A DNA stretch of 64,000 nt from Romanomermis culicivorax (lineage: Eukaryota > Nematoda > Enoplea > Mermithida > Mermithidae), in contig CAWUHX010000015.1 in NCBI GenBank assembly GCA_963922205.1, positions 1,178,001 through 1,242,000 of the forward strand, in the 5' to 3' direction. Positions 1-11,371 of this stretch are shown here, in pieces (position 1 is the first letter of the stretch; the number at the start of each line of letters is the position of its first letter). A program made the position numbers and the translations under genes. The notes under the pieces are model-generated. The model was given only the letters and a program-made list of their open reading frames with translations. It ran no database searches and had not been told where the DNA came from.

Positions 1-1617
1 CATCAATGGAATGAAAACGTGTAAAAATTGACAAATAATCGACTTACTATCGTAGTAATATGCGATATGTTTTTTACTGTGCCGAGGCGCCGCCATTACC
101 TGCAAGTAACACCTTGATCAATGACAATAGTGGTTGTAGTTGCTTTCCTTTAGAAAACGTCTGGTACACTATTCAGGAAAATAAAACGGTGTAAGTATAT
201 GGAACAAGAACAGTTTAATTCAGCAAGTCATGAAAAGTCTCAGAACCTAATGGAAAAAGTGATTTTTTTGTCTGATTTTCGAATTTTTGTTGCATGCTTC
301 CAATACGATTTCATTATGTTGCCCGATTATGGGAAATGACTAATTGACTGAAAAAGTTTCTTTCACGATTTTTTCATCGAAGATTTTTTTTTCTACATGA
401 GAACTACAGCCAAAATTATTTTCTACATCGCCCAAAAATTTACCACATTTTTAAACATGTTTATAATGTGCCTATGGACGCTTTTTTTATACATTTTAAA
501 TGCATACCCAAACACTCTGACGTTTTCGGAGTCAGGAGGAAAAAACTGAAAAAATTCTACTCAGATCAATAACATTTCGCTGTATGCTGATAAACGACAC
601 AATTGGTGCTCTACAGCAAACTAATCAAAGTTCACATTCACAGCCCTACCACAAATCGTCCTAATTGTGATACATTTGAAAAATTACTGTTCATGAGATA
701 TAATTCGGCTATAGTTTGTTTAGAAATTTAAAAAAAATTAATACAAACTCAACTGAATAATAGTTCGAAACATCACCGGATCTCAGTCTCCGACAGCGTC
801 GGACGCGGATCTCAAAAAATTCCTATATAATCGGATCTAGTTTACAGAAAATTTCGAAGATCGAATCCGGATAGAACCCGGATCTAGAAATTAGGGTGGA
901 TCTTCGCGGATCCGAGTACCCGTCCTATTTCTAATACTTATTACAGTAAATGAAAAGTAAAAAAAAAGATAAATTGATAAAATCACGAGGTGTGACATTC
1001 TAGGCGCCGTTTTTTCGCCAAATCGGTGTTTTTGACGAAAAAATCTGGAAATGCGAAAAAAATTTGGGCTCTTTCGCCAAATAGCCAACAAAATTTTTTG
1101 TCATTTTTAAGTTGGAAAGATGAATTCTCGTGCATTCTACAAGGTCAAAACCTCAAAATTTTGCGGCGCTTGGCGCCGGTAATGATCACATTGATCATTG
1201 ATTGCTACATAATCTAGCTCAGGGGCGGCCGTAAGCATGTCTACTTTACTTACCAGAGAGCATTGGATATTTGTCACCCACTAGAATGGCTCGTCTCGCG
1301 GTTTAATCAGTTTATCTTTGATAATTCTTCTAAGTATTTGACGAAAATCGATTTTTTTCCCAACATTTTTCTGCGGTCTTCACAAATTTCAAAACTTTGT
1401 GAACACAACCTTTTTTTCATTCTGCAAATCATTGAAACACCATCAATTTGGGACAGTGACAAATACTGCTCGTTGAAAAATCCAAATTTTCGGTTGCTTT
1501 TCTGATTTTTCGAATTAAGTCGCATGATTTCAATATGATTTTTTTTTAAATTTTGTCCGACTATGAAAAATGATTGAACTGATTGTAAAACTAGACCACT
1601 TAATCCAGGAAAAATGT
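1..1617. repeat. Duplicated block, copy A (matches 4876-6478)
   Basis: The whole stretch matches 4876-6478 in the same orientation and is nearly identical. The visible differences are small indels (for example in T-runs near 280 and 385) and a few substitutions near 1075. It covers HDAC exon 1 and the upstream flank. It stops exactly at the N gap, where the other copy continues. That level of difference fits two alleles or a very recent duplication. Confidence 0.92.
48..96 (-). CDS. HDAC1/2-like, exon 1 (second copy, partial)
   Basis: This exon is base-for-base the same as exon 1 of the HDAC gene at 4923-4971. It encodes an N-terminus starting [16 protein letters not shown], followed by a GTAAGT donor read on the minus strand. 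The gene would continue leftwards out of the window. It lies on the other side of the assembly gap from the fuller copy, so it is either a tandem paralogue or the second allele (haplotig) of the same gene. Only the first 16 codons are visible here, and whether this copy is intact cannot be judged. Confidence 0.75.
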
Positions 1618-1717
1618 NNNNNNNNNNNNNNNNNNNNNNNNNNNNNNNNNNNNNNNNNNNNNNNNNNNNNNNNNNNNNNNNNNNNNNNNNNNNNNNNNNN
1701 NNNNNNNNNNNNNNNNN
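1618..1717. other. Assembly gap of 100 N
   Basis: Exactly 100 N, the conventional filler for a gap of unknown size. It interrupts HDAC exon 7 on its right side. On its left side it abuts the duplicated upstream flank of another HDAC copy. Confidence 0.99.
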
Positions 1718-4700
1718 AGCGGGAAATTGACAGCGTAGTGCTTTCCTCGACCGGCACCGATGTCCTACAGAACATGAATCAGGATGGAACTATGAAAATG
1801 AGTGAAAAACAAACAAAATATTACACATTTTCAAATTTCGGAAAATTTTCATTCAACTTACTATGATGAAAAATTATGAGGTTACTGTTAAGGCTGAATT
1901 TTTCCCTGAAAATTTCAACTATTCCAATGAAAATTTCTTCATCAACCTACAGTGATGTATTTTACGAGAGATTAATGACAATTACATAACTTGATGCATA
2001 AATAATTGTATTAAAAACTGAAGAGTCAAGAGCACATTTTTAATGTTGTCAAAAGAAGATTTGGGCTTTTTGTTACTATTGCTAGGACTTCAACGCAGCA
2101 GGTACAAGCATGACTGCAATTAATCATAGTAGAATATAAAACAACTGCGACAATCTGGCATGAAAACAATTGATTTTCAGGCTTTCTCATGAAGGATTTA
2201 GTAAATGAAGAAAATAAAAAATGTAGTTAAATTGACGTACTATGCACCAATTTTTGATTCGAAATGGTCATTTCCTAATAACATGGATCAGATTCGAGAA
2301 AACTACAGATATCAAAATATTGTTTAGTAATTTCTGGCAGTAGCGCGATTTCTCCTACTTTTGAAACTCGATCGCAGAAAACGGCGTTTTGAAATTATTT
2401 TGAAATTTTGTGCACAATACGACGGTTCTGTTGAAAACATTTGATACCTTCAAATCACCAGTTCCAGGGAAATATTCGCCGTATTTGTGGAAAGAAACAG
2501 TCATAACACGATCCGTAGTATAGAATGCCTCTTCGACGCCGTCACCGTGATGAATATCGATATCGACATACAGTACTCGTTTGTGATACCTGGAAAATAT
2601 GGAAGAATGGGTATAAAATTCCTAAAAATGAAAAAGCTACTGCATTACAAATACAAAATAAACAACGCGCATTTGCTTCAAAATCGAAAGCTCAAAATAC
2701 GGATATAGTAAGAATTTTTGGTGCCTAACAGTAAGTAAAAAAATTACAAAAGAAAACCTTTGAAAAATCTGATATGATTTGCAAAATTTCGCTGACATTA
2801 ACAGAGAAAAATATCTCTGCTAAACATTCATTATCACAAAGTTATTTCACGTTGTTATCAGGCATGCTCAGAATACTCAGGAAATTCCAAAATTTAAGTC
2901 CATAAAACTCTAAATATTTTAGAGTAAGCCAAAACTATACTTCTCTCAATTTGTGAAAGAAAAAAATGAGTGAAATCATCGTTTTAATGTTAATGTTGAA
3001 GACAAGAAATGAAAATTTATCTTTCATTTTCATACATATACATGTAGTACGCTGAAGTTATGCTTTTACAAAGTAGGACTGATAAGAACTTCCCTTTGAT
3101 GCCTCAAAGCTTTAAAACTGAACGAGTGCATTATATTGGAACTGACAAAAGAATATTTTGAATCTCGTTCAAACGTAATATGAATCTAATAACCTTTCAA
3201 TATTAGCATGTTTTTGTGGATGAAAAGCAGAATGGAAAGGAAACTCCAGAAACCTTCCGAAAATTGATAACAATAAGAACAAAGAAATACACGGAATAAT
3301 TAAAATTTTGACTACAAACTAAGAAAAAGCAGACGAGACGAACCAACTCCAGTGGCTTACTTCAACAGTTCTAAAATAGCCAATACTATATCGTTAACGT
3401 AGCAGAATCCGGAGGCTTCGGATTTTTTGGCGTGATGCAGACCGCCAGCCCAGTTTATGCAGATGTCCGTCTGTTGTTTGTTCAATTTCACGGCGCCAGC
3501 TGAAAAATGAAGCTCGTATTTATAATGAAAAAACTACTTCGAATGATTTATATACCAATCGAACCGCCGGCTGAAATTTGACAAAATTCGTACAAACCGT
3601 CGTAAACTGGGCAATCTTCGCCAACATTGACTGAAAAGTTGAAGTTAAAACTGTTTAAGATGAAGTTTTGAAACGACAGTTCCATAAGAATATTGAAATG
3701 CATGTGAGACGTCAAAGTATGGTTCGAAAATTCTTGAATTTTAAAATTACAACGATTGTGCCAAAATATTTCAAATTTTCGCGAAAAGCAAAGGTTAATA
3801 CTTTACAAGTCAGAATCAGACTATATTGGAATATTTTTCAAAATATGACTTATCAAAGAATCGCTGTTGAGGATGCGTGGATAAAACTATGAAAACTTTT
3901 ACAAGTCAGTGTTTGAACTTCTAACGATGGAACGTTTTCCGATATAAATTGTGAATCAATCTTTTTTATAGTGGGTTTGATAAATTGTAGCAGAGTAATC
4001 TTATACAACCGTCATTCTTCCCAGTAAACCTTATTTGCACTGGAATTTGCATAAATTCCCCTAACAATGAAAACTCTGCTCATACTTGATCAACGGAGTA
4101 GAAGACATATGAATGCATTCAATCTGAAGCTCTTTCACAGGACTCTAATATTATTGATGTCATTAATTTTCTACTTGCAATATTCTTGGAGAACCCTACT
4201 ACGCAGAAATCGTCAGTCATATTGCTTTTTATATGATGACCCCTTGTTAATCATTTGGCTATTCTATGGTGAGAAATACTAAAAAATTTCAATTTCTTGA
4301 TGGAAAATGGTTATTTTGAAACAAAAAATGGTAAAAAATGTCGATTCTTACGGCGCTCCGCGCCATAGATACGTTTTTAGGGTTTTAGATAGAATTACTA
4401 TTTTCTGAACTATTTTTTTGAACTTTTTGGTAAAAAATTGAAATTTTTTTCTTTGAAGACCCCTAAAATTTCAAGCAATCGATGACCTCCGCGTTCAAAA
4501 AGTCGCTTGACCCTGAGACCTCGGAGCTCCGCCGCATTAGGACTCGAATTTCAGTAATTGACCTACTGCATCAAACTTACATCTTTGCATTTGTTTGTTG
4601 TACTCGGACATGTTATCTGGTCTGATATTCCTCAAAAACATCATGTAATCGTCACTGTGGTAACGTGTCATCTCGTCGAAGCTAGCTTTATGCGGACGCT

Positions 4701-4971
4701 GAAACATGAGCGAAACATTAGCTACTTTTGACGCCGCTGAAAAAAAGATGTTTTACGTATATTTCCATCTTGCGATAAAGACCGTAGTTCAGGAGTAAAT
4801 TGTGGGTCATGCGTATGCGGTGAGGTTTCATTGGGTGGCCTTGACCGTAGTAGTAATTTCCAACATCACCTAAAACATCAATGGAATGAAAACGTGTAAA
4901 AATTGACAAATAATCGACTTACTATCGTAGTAATATGCGATATGTTTTTTACTGTGCCGAGGCGCCGCCAT
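1718..4971 (-). CDS. HDAC1: Class I histone deacetylase, HDAC1/2-like (3' end lost in gap)
   Basis: Zinc-dependent lysine deacetylase of the HDAC1/2 (Rpd3) class, the nuclear catalytic subunit of Sin3, NuRD and CoREST-type corepressors. Seven exons join in phase: 4923-4971, 4757-4869, 4581-4698, 3556-3630, 3361-3499, 2448-2589 and 1718-1764 (cut by the gap), about 228 residues. Visible hallmarks are [20 protein letters not shown] near residue 18, the active-site [19 protein letters not shown] with its His pair, the zinc-binding [15 protein letters not shown], and [13 protein letters not shown]. All introns are GT-AG. The rest of the catalytic domain and the tail should lie in or beyond the gap. 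A CAG acceptor sits four bases before the ATG (CAG|GTAATGG), implying a 5' UTR intron or a trans-splice site. Family assignment is certain. HDAC1 versus HDAC2 is not meaningful outside vertebrates. Confidence 0.95.
4340..4545. repeat. Dispersed repeat with GGCGCTccGCGCC core, inside HDAC intron
   Basis: An AT-rich segment with the core 'ggcgctccgcgcc atagatac', then 'attactatttt', then 'gacccctaaaattt'. It is recognisably related to 35640-35850 and 36955-37140, where the same ordered landmarks occur. It lies in the HDAC intron between exons 3 and 4. No coding potential was seen. Confidence 0.6.
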
Positions 4972-6478
4972 TACCTGCAAGTAACACCTTGATCAATGAC
5001 AATAGTGGTTGTAGTTGCTTTCCTTTAGAAAACGTCTGGTACACTATTCAGGAAAATAAAACGGTGTAAGTATATGGAACAAGAACAGTTTAATTCAGCA
5101 AGTCATGAAAAGTCTCAGAACCTAATGGAAAAAGTGATTTTTTTGTCTGATTTTCGAATTTTTTTGCATGCTTCCAATACGATTTCATTATGTTGCCCGA
5201 TTATGGGAAATGACTAATTGACTGAAAAAGTTTCTTTCACGATTTTTTCATCGAAGATATGAGAACTACAGCCAAAATTATTTTCTACATCGCCCAAAAA
5301 TTTACCACATTTTTAAACATGTTTATAATGTGCCTATGGACGCTTTTTTTATACATTTTAAATGCATACCCAAACACTCTGACGTTTTCGGAGTCAGGAG
5401 GAAAAAACTGAAAAAATTCTACTCAGATCAATAACATTTCGCTGTATGCTGATAAACGACACAATTGGTGCTCTACAGCAAACTAATCAAAGTTCACATT
5501 CACAGCCCTACCACAAATCGTCCTAATTGTGATACATTTGAAAAATTACTGTTCATGAGATATAATTCGGCTATAGTTTGTTTAGAAATTTTTAAAAAAA
5601 TTAATACAAACTCAACTGAATAATAGTTCGAAACATCACCGGATCTCAGTCTCCGACAGCGTCGGACGCGGATCTCAAAAAATTCCTATATAATCGGATC
5701 TAGTTTACAGAAAATTTCGAAGATCGAATCCGGATAGAACCCGGATCTAGAAATTAGGGTGGATCTTCGCGGATCCGAGTACCCGTCCTATTTCTAATAC
5801 TTATTACAGTAAATGAAAAGTAAAAAAAAAGATAAATTGATAAAATCACGAGGTGTGACATTCTAGGCGCCGTTTTTTCGCCAAATCGGTGTTTTTGACG
5901 AAAAAATCTGGAAATGCGAAAAAAATTTGGGCTTTTTCGCAAATAGCCAACAAAATTTTTTGTCATTTTTAAGTTGGAAAGATGAATTCTCGTGCATTCT
6001 ACAAGGTCAAAACCTCAAAATTTTGCGGCGCTTGGCGCCGGTAATGATCACATTGATCATTGATTGCTACATAATCTAGCTCAGGGGCGGCCGTAAGCAT
6101 GTCTACTTTACTTACCAGAGAGCATTGGATATTTGTCACCCACTAGAATGGCTCGTCTCGCGGTTTAATCAGTTTATCTTTGATAATTCTTCTAAGTATT
6201 TGACGAAAATCGATTTTTTTCCCAACATTTTTCTGCGGTCTTCACAAATTTCAAAACTTTGTGAACACAACCTTTTTTCATTCTGCAAATCATTGAAACA
6301 CCATCAATTTGGGACAGTGACAAATACTGCTCGTTGAAAAATCCAAATTTTCGGTTGCTTTTCTGATTTTTCGAATTAAGTCGCATGATTTCAATATGAT
6401 TTTTTTTTAAATTTTGTCCGACTATGAAAAATGATTGAACTGATTGTAAAACTAGACCACTTAATCCAGGAAAAATGT
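4876..6478. repeat. Duplicated block, copy B (matches 1-1617)
   Basis: Second copy of the 1.6 kb block containing HDAC exon 1 and its upstream DNA. Unlike copy A it continues without a break on both sides. It includes a GGATC-rich stretch (about 5635-5780) of inverted GATC motifs, of which a related cluster occurs near 55230-55340. Confidence 0.92.
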
Positions 6479-8394
6479 CGAAAAGATTCATTTTACAACA
6501 ATTTGGTATCAAAAATCCAAAAAATTTCCAGCGCTTTACGCCGGGAGTCTATGCATTTACAAATATAGCTGTTTTGCCATATTTATGAAATTTGACCTGA
6601 TGAATGATATATTGGTGTTCTATAGGATTTGAAAGCATATCAACGATAGAGTTCTTGATAATTTATTTGCTATCAACAGTTCTGTGATTCTAATTATAGC
6701 ATTGTACTTATTGCTTACTCTGGGGTGGAGCGCCGGAAAAATTTTAGGATTTTTACTTTCTAAAACACTGGAAAATGAACTTTAAGAACGTTGAGAAAAA
6801 GATTAAAATCAGACTTATGCAACGTAATTTGTTTCTCATCCTGGTGCGAAGCGCCGGAAAAATTGTCGAGTTCTTACTATATTCTAAAACGCTGGAAAAC
6901 TAATGTGTGCTACAAATATTCCTGAATAGAAGCTTCAAAATTATACAGTCTATAATGATGACTTCAATCTTCATCGTCTATATACATGCAAAAGTTTATG
7001 TCGGAAACAACTGAAAGATTTCAAACTCCGAGAGAAAAAATTGAAAGAGTTGATGAAAAATCTGCATTTTCGGCATAAAACTGACCTTTAACGATTACAG
7101 AATGAGATGAGGTGTATTCCAATTGATAGAAACTGTTGAATTGACATTTGATTATGAATCACGAGTTTGAAACCATTCCTGCACTCATGTGCATCCGCGT
7201 CAACGGATGTATCAACTCAATGCCACAGCACAGAAAGTATGCCACAGCTTGGGTGGAGCAATATAACCATATGCGCACAGAAGACCCAACGCAGAAGTGG
7301 AAAAAAGGGAAAGGAGAGGATGCAGGGGAAGAACTTAATGTTTTTCTTCGAAAAAGCCGATTTCTTGACAAATCACATAAGATAACTCATTATTTGATCT
7401 CCCAATTATATATAACATATTCTACAAGTAGTCGTTGTATATATATAAATGTGCTGATATCCTTTCCTAAAAATCAGGCCCGCATTTAGAGGTGGGAAGG
7501 GTGGAATTCCCAATAAATTCCTTTTAGAATAAAATTTTTAACATATGTGTATACAACACCACAATTCCCAAATTAAATCCTTATATTTACATACTTTTCG
7601 TCAAACATAGAATTTAGCCACTGATCCAAGCACACATAAACTAACTGAAAATAAGTCGTCTCTACTGTAAAAATTATTTTCTTCTTATTCAGTAAAATCT
7701 AAAAAATTTCGAAAAATTTCCCCCTTTTTTGAAAATCCTGGATACGGGTATGCTAAAAATCGCTATATGGCACAGAAGTTGCATACTTTTCGATTATCAT
7801 TTGCTCAGTAAATGTGTCAAAAAGATCAGAGAGGAATTACTCTCAAGCACACATTGCGCATTTTTTTATCGATATAACTATACTCTACTATTCCTACTGA
7901 GCTCTACCAAAATTGTTTGCAATAGTGTGCAGTTTTCATCGAAGTACTAAATGAATTTCCAAATCTAAGACCGGGGTAATACCTACCCATACCATGCCCA
8001 TAGGGTGCTCTGTTTGAAATGTTTCTTCAAGTCCGCGAGAGAAAAAAATTCAGAGGATTGATAAAAAATCTCAATTTTCGGCAAAATACTGACTCTTAAC
8101 GAATAAAAAAGGATATTAAGGTAATTCGGTTGATAGAAACCGTTGAAGGTTAATAACTACTTAAGTGTAAGTAGATATGCTAACGGCAGCGCCTGATAGA
8201 AAACAATCAAGTACTACCTAGCTCATAGCCGGCGCAAGCGCCAGAAAATTTTGAGATTTTGGCTTCCTAAAAGTACATTAAAATGCATCTTTTCGGTTGA
8301 AGCTGCGTTATCAGACAGACTAAAATTTCGATTTAATTTCAGAGAAGGAATTCCTCAACCCCCCTCCCATACCATTCCCCTAGTTACGACAAAG
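6479..8394. other. Non-coding, dispersed repeats
   Basis: No supportable gene. Two short copies of a repeat with 'agcgccggaaaaatt' and 'taaaacgctggaaaa' lie at about 6725-6775 and 6845-6905. A longer repeat is present at about 7015-7145 and again at 8025-8155, with shared 'gagagaaaaaa', 'ttttcggcaaa' and 'ttgatagaaac' landmarks. An open frame at 7148-7489 has no recognisable domain and is probably chance. Confidence 0.6.
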
Positions 8395-8647
8395 CATTAG
8401 GGAGCGAGATTTGATGGGTGGAAAAACTTCTTTGAGTCCATTCAATTATCGCGCGTCTAACTTATTTAAATTGTATAAATCGAAATATAACTCTAACGCT
8501 TTAAAACATGATTTTTGCTCGCGAAATATTGATGTTTGGAATTCCCTACCCAATGATATCATTCATTCAAACAACATGCCCTGTTTTCGGTCTAAATTGA
8601 GTCGTTTTTTAAAGGTCAATTCGAACGTGCTTTTGTCACGTCCATGA
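8395..8647 (+). mobile_element. Non-LTR retrotransposon, 3' end fragment
   Basis: The short frame ending at 8647 contains 'FCSRNIDVWNSLPNDII' followed by 'FRSKLSRFL'. This is the typical last stretch of a LINE reverse-transcriptase ORF (R..VWN.LP..IV ... FK..L..F). Nothing upstream resembles the RT palm, so this is a 5'-truncated insertion, as is usual for LINEs. It is followed by a short AT-rich 3' tail and, about 110 bases on, by a TAAGCC array. Confidence 0.7.
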
Positions 8648-8753
8648 GCTTTTCTGTATTAGTTGCATTTACTCGTGTATTTATTCGCATTTAATAAATT
8701 TCTTCCTTTCTTCTTTCTTTCAATTTGATTGTCGAAAAGTTGAACCGTGAGTC

Positions 8754-8846
8754 CAAGCCTAAGCCTAAGCCTAAACCTAAGACTAAACCGAATCCTAAGC
8801 CTAAGCGTAAACCTAAGCCTAAGCCTGAGTCTAGGCCTAAGCCAGA
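8754..8846. repeat. Degenerate TAAGCC (TTAGGC) array
   Basis: About fifteen degenerate hexamers of the form cctaag/cctaaa. On the complementary strand these are TTAGGC, the nematode telomere unit. The array is short and already mutated. It sits just beyond the truncated LINE end. Confidence 0.85.
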
Positions 8847-8929
8847 AACAGCTGTAAAAATCAATAAATTTTTTCGACTAATCAAAATGATGACAGATCT
8901 CGCCACACAATACTTTCTCTAGTTACGGG

Positions 8930-9065
8930 CTTGATTGGCCCGAAGCGCGGGAAAAATTTCAGATTTTGACCTTTTAAAGTTCAACAGAATGCATCCATAC
9001 CTGTAAGAGGTCCGACCAGTTGGGGGAGGGGGTAAATCCGAAATTTGGGGGGAAGGGGTCGAAAA
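8930..9065. repeat. Repeat with G-runs, inverted partner at 12110-12178
   Basis: Contains 'acctgtaagaggtccgacc', then G-rich 'agttgggggagggggtaaat', then 'ccgaaatttgggggg'. The same ordered blocks occur on the opposite strand at 12110-12178, so the intervening 3 kb is bounded by a diverged inverted repeat of about 60 bp. Confidence 0.7.
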
Positions 9066-9433
9066 AAGCCGGAATTTTTCCCAAAAAAAGGCCGAAAAAA
9101 CATGCAATTTTTTGCAAATTTTTTTAATTTTTTCCAAACTGGGAGGGGGGGGTGGTTGGGTATGGTTGGCCAAGTTAAGGGGGGGACTTTCTCGACAATT
9201 TCGACTTTTTTCGACCCCCTTCCCCCAGCGTTTTTTTGTGCACGGACTTTTGTGCCAATTGGTATAAAAGAGGCCAAAAAAATTTGTGCCAATGGCACAA
9301 AAAAAATTTTTCCTACTAGAAACTACTGAAAACTGCGGAAAAGTTTTATGCCAAAAGTTTGATAAAAGGTTAACGTTTAAAACGCATTAATCTTTTTGTA
9401 AAAATCGTGCTCAACTCATTTTTCAGCTAAACC

Positions 9434-9628
9434 ATGTCATGTCAGTCAGATAAGAAAAAACTGTGCAAGAAAATGGTTTACGACGACTGTCAAAGAAATG
9501 GTGTAAAAGAAATGGAATGCCGACAAAATTCTAAAAAGTCTAGAATTGTTAAGGAAGTTCAAAATCAAATAGATTCACTTTTCGAATTCGACTACGAATA
9601 TGAATTATCTCTTATAACAACAACGTAA
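9434..9628 (+). CDS. Small lysine/cysteine-rich ORF, possible terminal exon
   Basis: A 64-codon frame beginning MSCQSDKKKLCKKM and ending in SLITTT. It starts ten bases after a good polypyrimidine-CAG acceptor ('tcatttttcag'), so it could be the last exon of a split gene or a chance frame. It has five cysteines and many lysines but no domain I recognise. No upstream partner exon was found. The base composition is close to that of the surrounding non-coding DNA, which argues for caution. Confidence 0.25.
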   Translation: MSCQSDKKKLCKKMVYDDCQRNGVKEMECRQNSKKSRIVKEVQNQIDSLFEFDYEYELSLITTT

Positions 9629-10398
9629 AGACTAGGGAAAATAAAATCGAATTTTCGGTCGAAATATTGTACCATCACCAACGATATCGATTTTCCTATT
9701 TGAATCAATCAAACACAAAAAGTAAGAATTGCAGTTTTGAATCCAAATCTGACTGAATTAACAGAGAATATTCAAAATTTCTTCTCATTCATCAGTCATT
9801 GACTGACTCGACAGACTATAAAATTTTCTGCCACGACACTAATAAGGTAAAGTGGGGTAACTTTGGCCACGGGGTAACTTTGGTCAATTTCGCTTGAAAC
9901 ATCGCCGAATTTTTTCTCTGTAAGATATGCAGATACAACTTGGCACACTAATGTCTAAGTGATCAGTGCATGTAACTGTGAAAGGAAATTGAAATCCAAA
10001 CAAAATTGAGAAATTTGTGGGTCGAAAAAGTTGCAATTTTTTTCAATGAAAATTTTCAAATTGAAAAAAATTTGGGTTTCACTCATCCGCTGCACTCAAA
10101 ACTTTCACTGACTATTAAGTGTCTTTAGAGAGTTTCTCTTTTCTATTTTGTATGAAAAAATAACTACCCATTTTCGAGCAGAAAAATTGGTCCAAAAGCG
10201 GGAAACTTTGGCCAGTTGGCGGGAAACTTTGGTCAGGGCGGGTAACTTTGGTCACATTATATTTTGGCGGGTAACTTTGGTCAAATTAAAATTTTTCGTG
10301 CCACACATTTTTCTACTTATAATAATTTGATCTTACATCTTTTTCAGACGAATTATTTTATCCTGTATATAATTTTCATCGATTACGTATGTCACAAT

Positions 10399-10566
10399 AT
10401 GGTCAGGCATTACAGAAGAAAGCCGGATGCGCGCAAATACCTGACTAATTACTTAACAGAAGATCTCAAAAAGGCCATCGAGGTCGTTCGAAACGGGTCA
10501 AAAATTCGAACAGCAGCTCGTGTTCACAATATTCCACATGGAACATTACAAAACAAAGTAATCTGA
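10399..10566 (+). pseudogene. Transposase N-terminal HTH (psq/CENP-B type) fragment
   Basis: Encodes MVRHYRRKPDARKYL, then LKKAIEVVRNG, then 'IRTAARVHNIPHGTLQNKV'. This is the pipsqueak/CENP-B N-terminal helix-turn-helix typical of pogo/Tigger transposases, which would bind the element's own subterminal repeats. The frame stops at 10566, close to a GTAAG-like donor. The catalytic domain is missing, so it is a remnant inside the 9845-11962 element. Confidence 0.7.
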
Positions 10567-11012
10567 CAGTAAGTATATTTTCTAAAACCACACTAAATTA
10601 CTCAATGATAATTTGATTTTAGAGAAACTGAACATGTCCAAAAATACATTGGCTTCTTTGTTATTCAGTCCACTATCAAGCAGTACCTTGTAGACACTTT
10701 TGAACATTTATGTGCGATTAAATACTAAATTATTGCAGATAATAGTACAACAATTGTAGTACAAAATTTATTGGCGTTGTCTTTTCCGTCATCCACTTCA
10801 ATATTTGAAAGTATGTACTTTTTTTACAAAATTTACAGAGGAATGATATCTAAAATTTTCAGAAATGCCCACATCATCGGCATCAGCCATCAACGAGGTT
10901 ACTCCATCGAGACTATGACGGCCAGTGTCATCAAGTATATTCAGACGGTACATGCGAAAAAAATGAGTCGAAAAAGTCCAGAAAACGTCTTTGTCATGCG
11001 CTTAGCCAATCT

Positions 11013-11240
11013 TTGATGGAACCAGAAGTCAGTGCTCAACTGGAAGAATTGAAAGAAGCGACAAAAGCTAGAAACACTATTGTGTGTCCCATTTGCCGTA
11101 TTCAATGGACAATTTATAAGAAAAAGTACAAAAAAGACTGGGCGTGCTGTGATGGGTGGATATGTGGTAACTGTTTAGCTGATGATTTTGATCCCACTAG
11201 TAATTTTATTTGTCAAGTTTGTGTTACTCATAACAATTAA
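11013..11240 (+). pseudogene. Transposase C-terminal PHD-like zinc finger fragment
   Basis: An open frame with CPIC, then W-x-CC-x3-W-x-C-x2-C, then FICQVC. This is the cysteine spacing of a PHD-like finger, often found at the C-terminus of pogo/Tigger-type transposases. It is preceded by an acidic stretch (EPEVSAQLEELKEATKAR). It lies within the 9845-11962 element and probably encoded the tail of the same protein as the HTH fragment. Confidence 0.65.
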
Positions 11241-11327
11241 TCTTCCTTTAAATTTGGTTAATATCATGTATTTTGATCATGAAAATGCACATTTATCTTT
11301 GTTTTAGTGTACCTCATATTTTTGTGT

Positions 11328-11371
11328 GTCGACCAATGTTACCCACCCATTGGTGGGTAACATTGGTCGAC
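11328..11371. repeat. Perfect palindrome with 18-bp arms
   Basis: GTCGACCAATGTTACCCA and its exact reverse complement are separated by eight bases. The arms carry the element's subterminal GGTAAC-TTGGTC motif as an inverted dimer. A dyad like this could serve as a transposase binding site or as a hairpin at the 3' end of the transcript. Confidence 0.85.

Noticed and set aside
7148..7489. 113-codon frame on the plus strand
   Set aside because: No domain-like pattern, no splice context, and competing frames of similar length on both strands.
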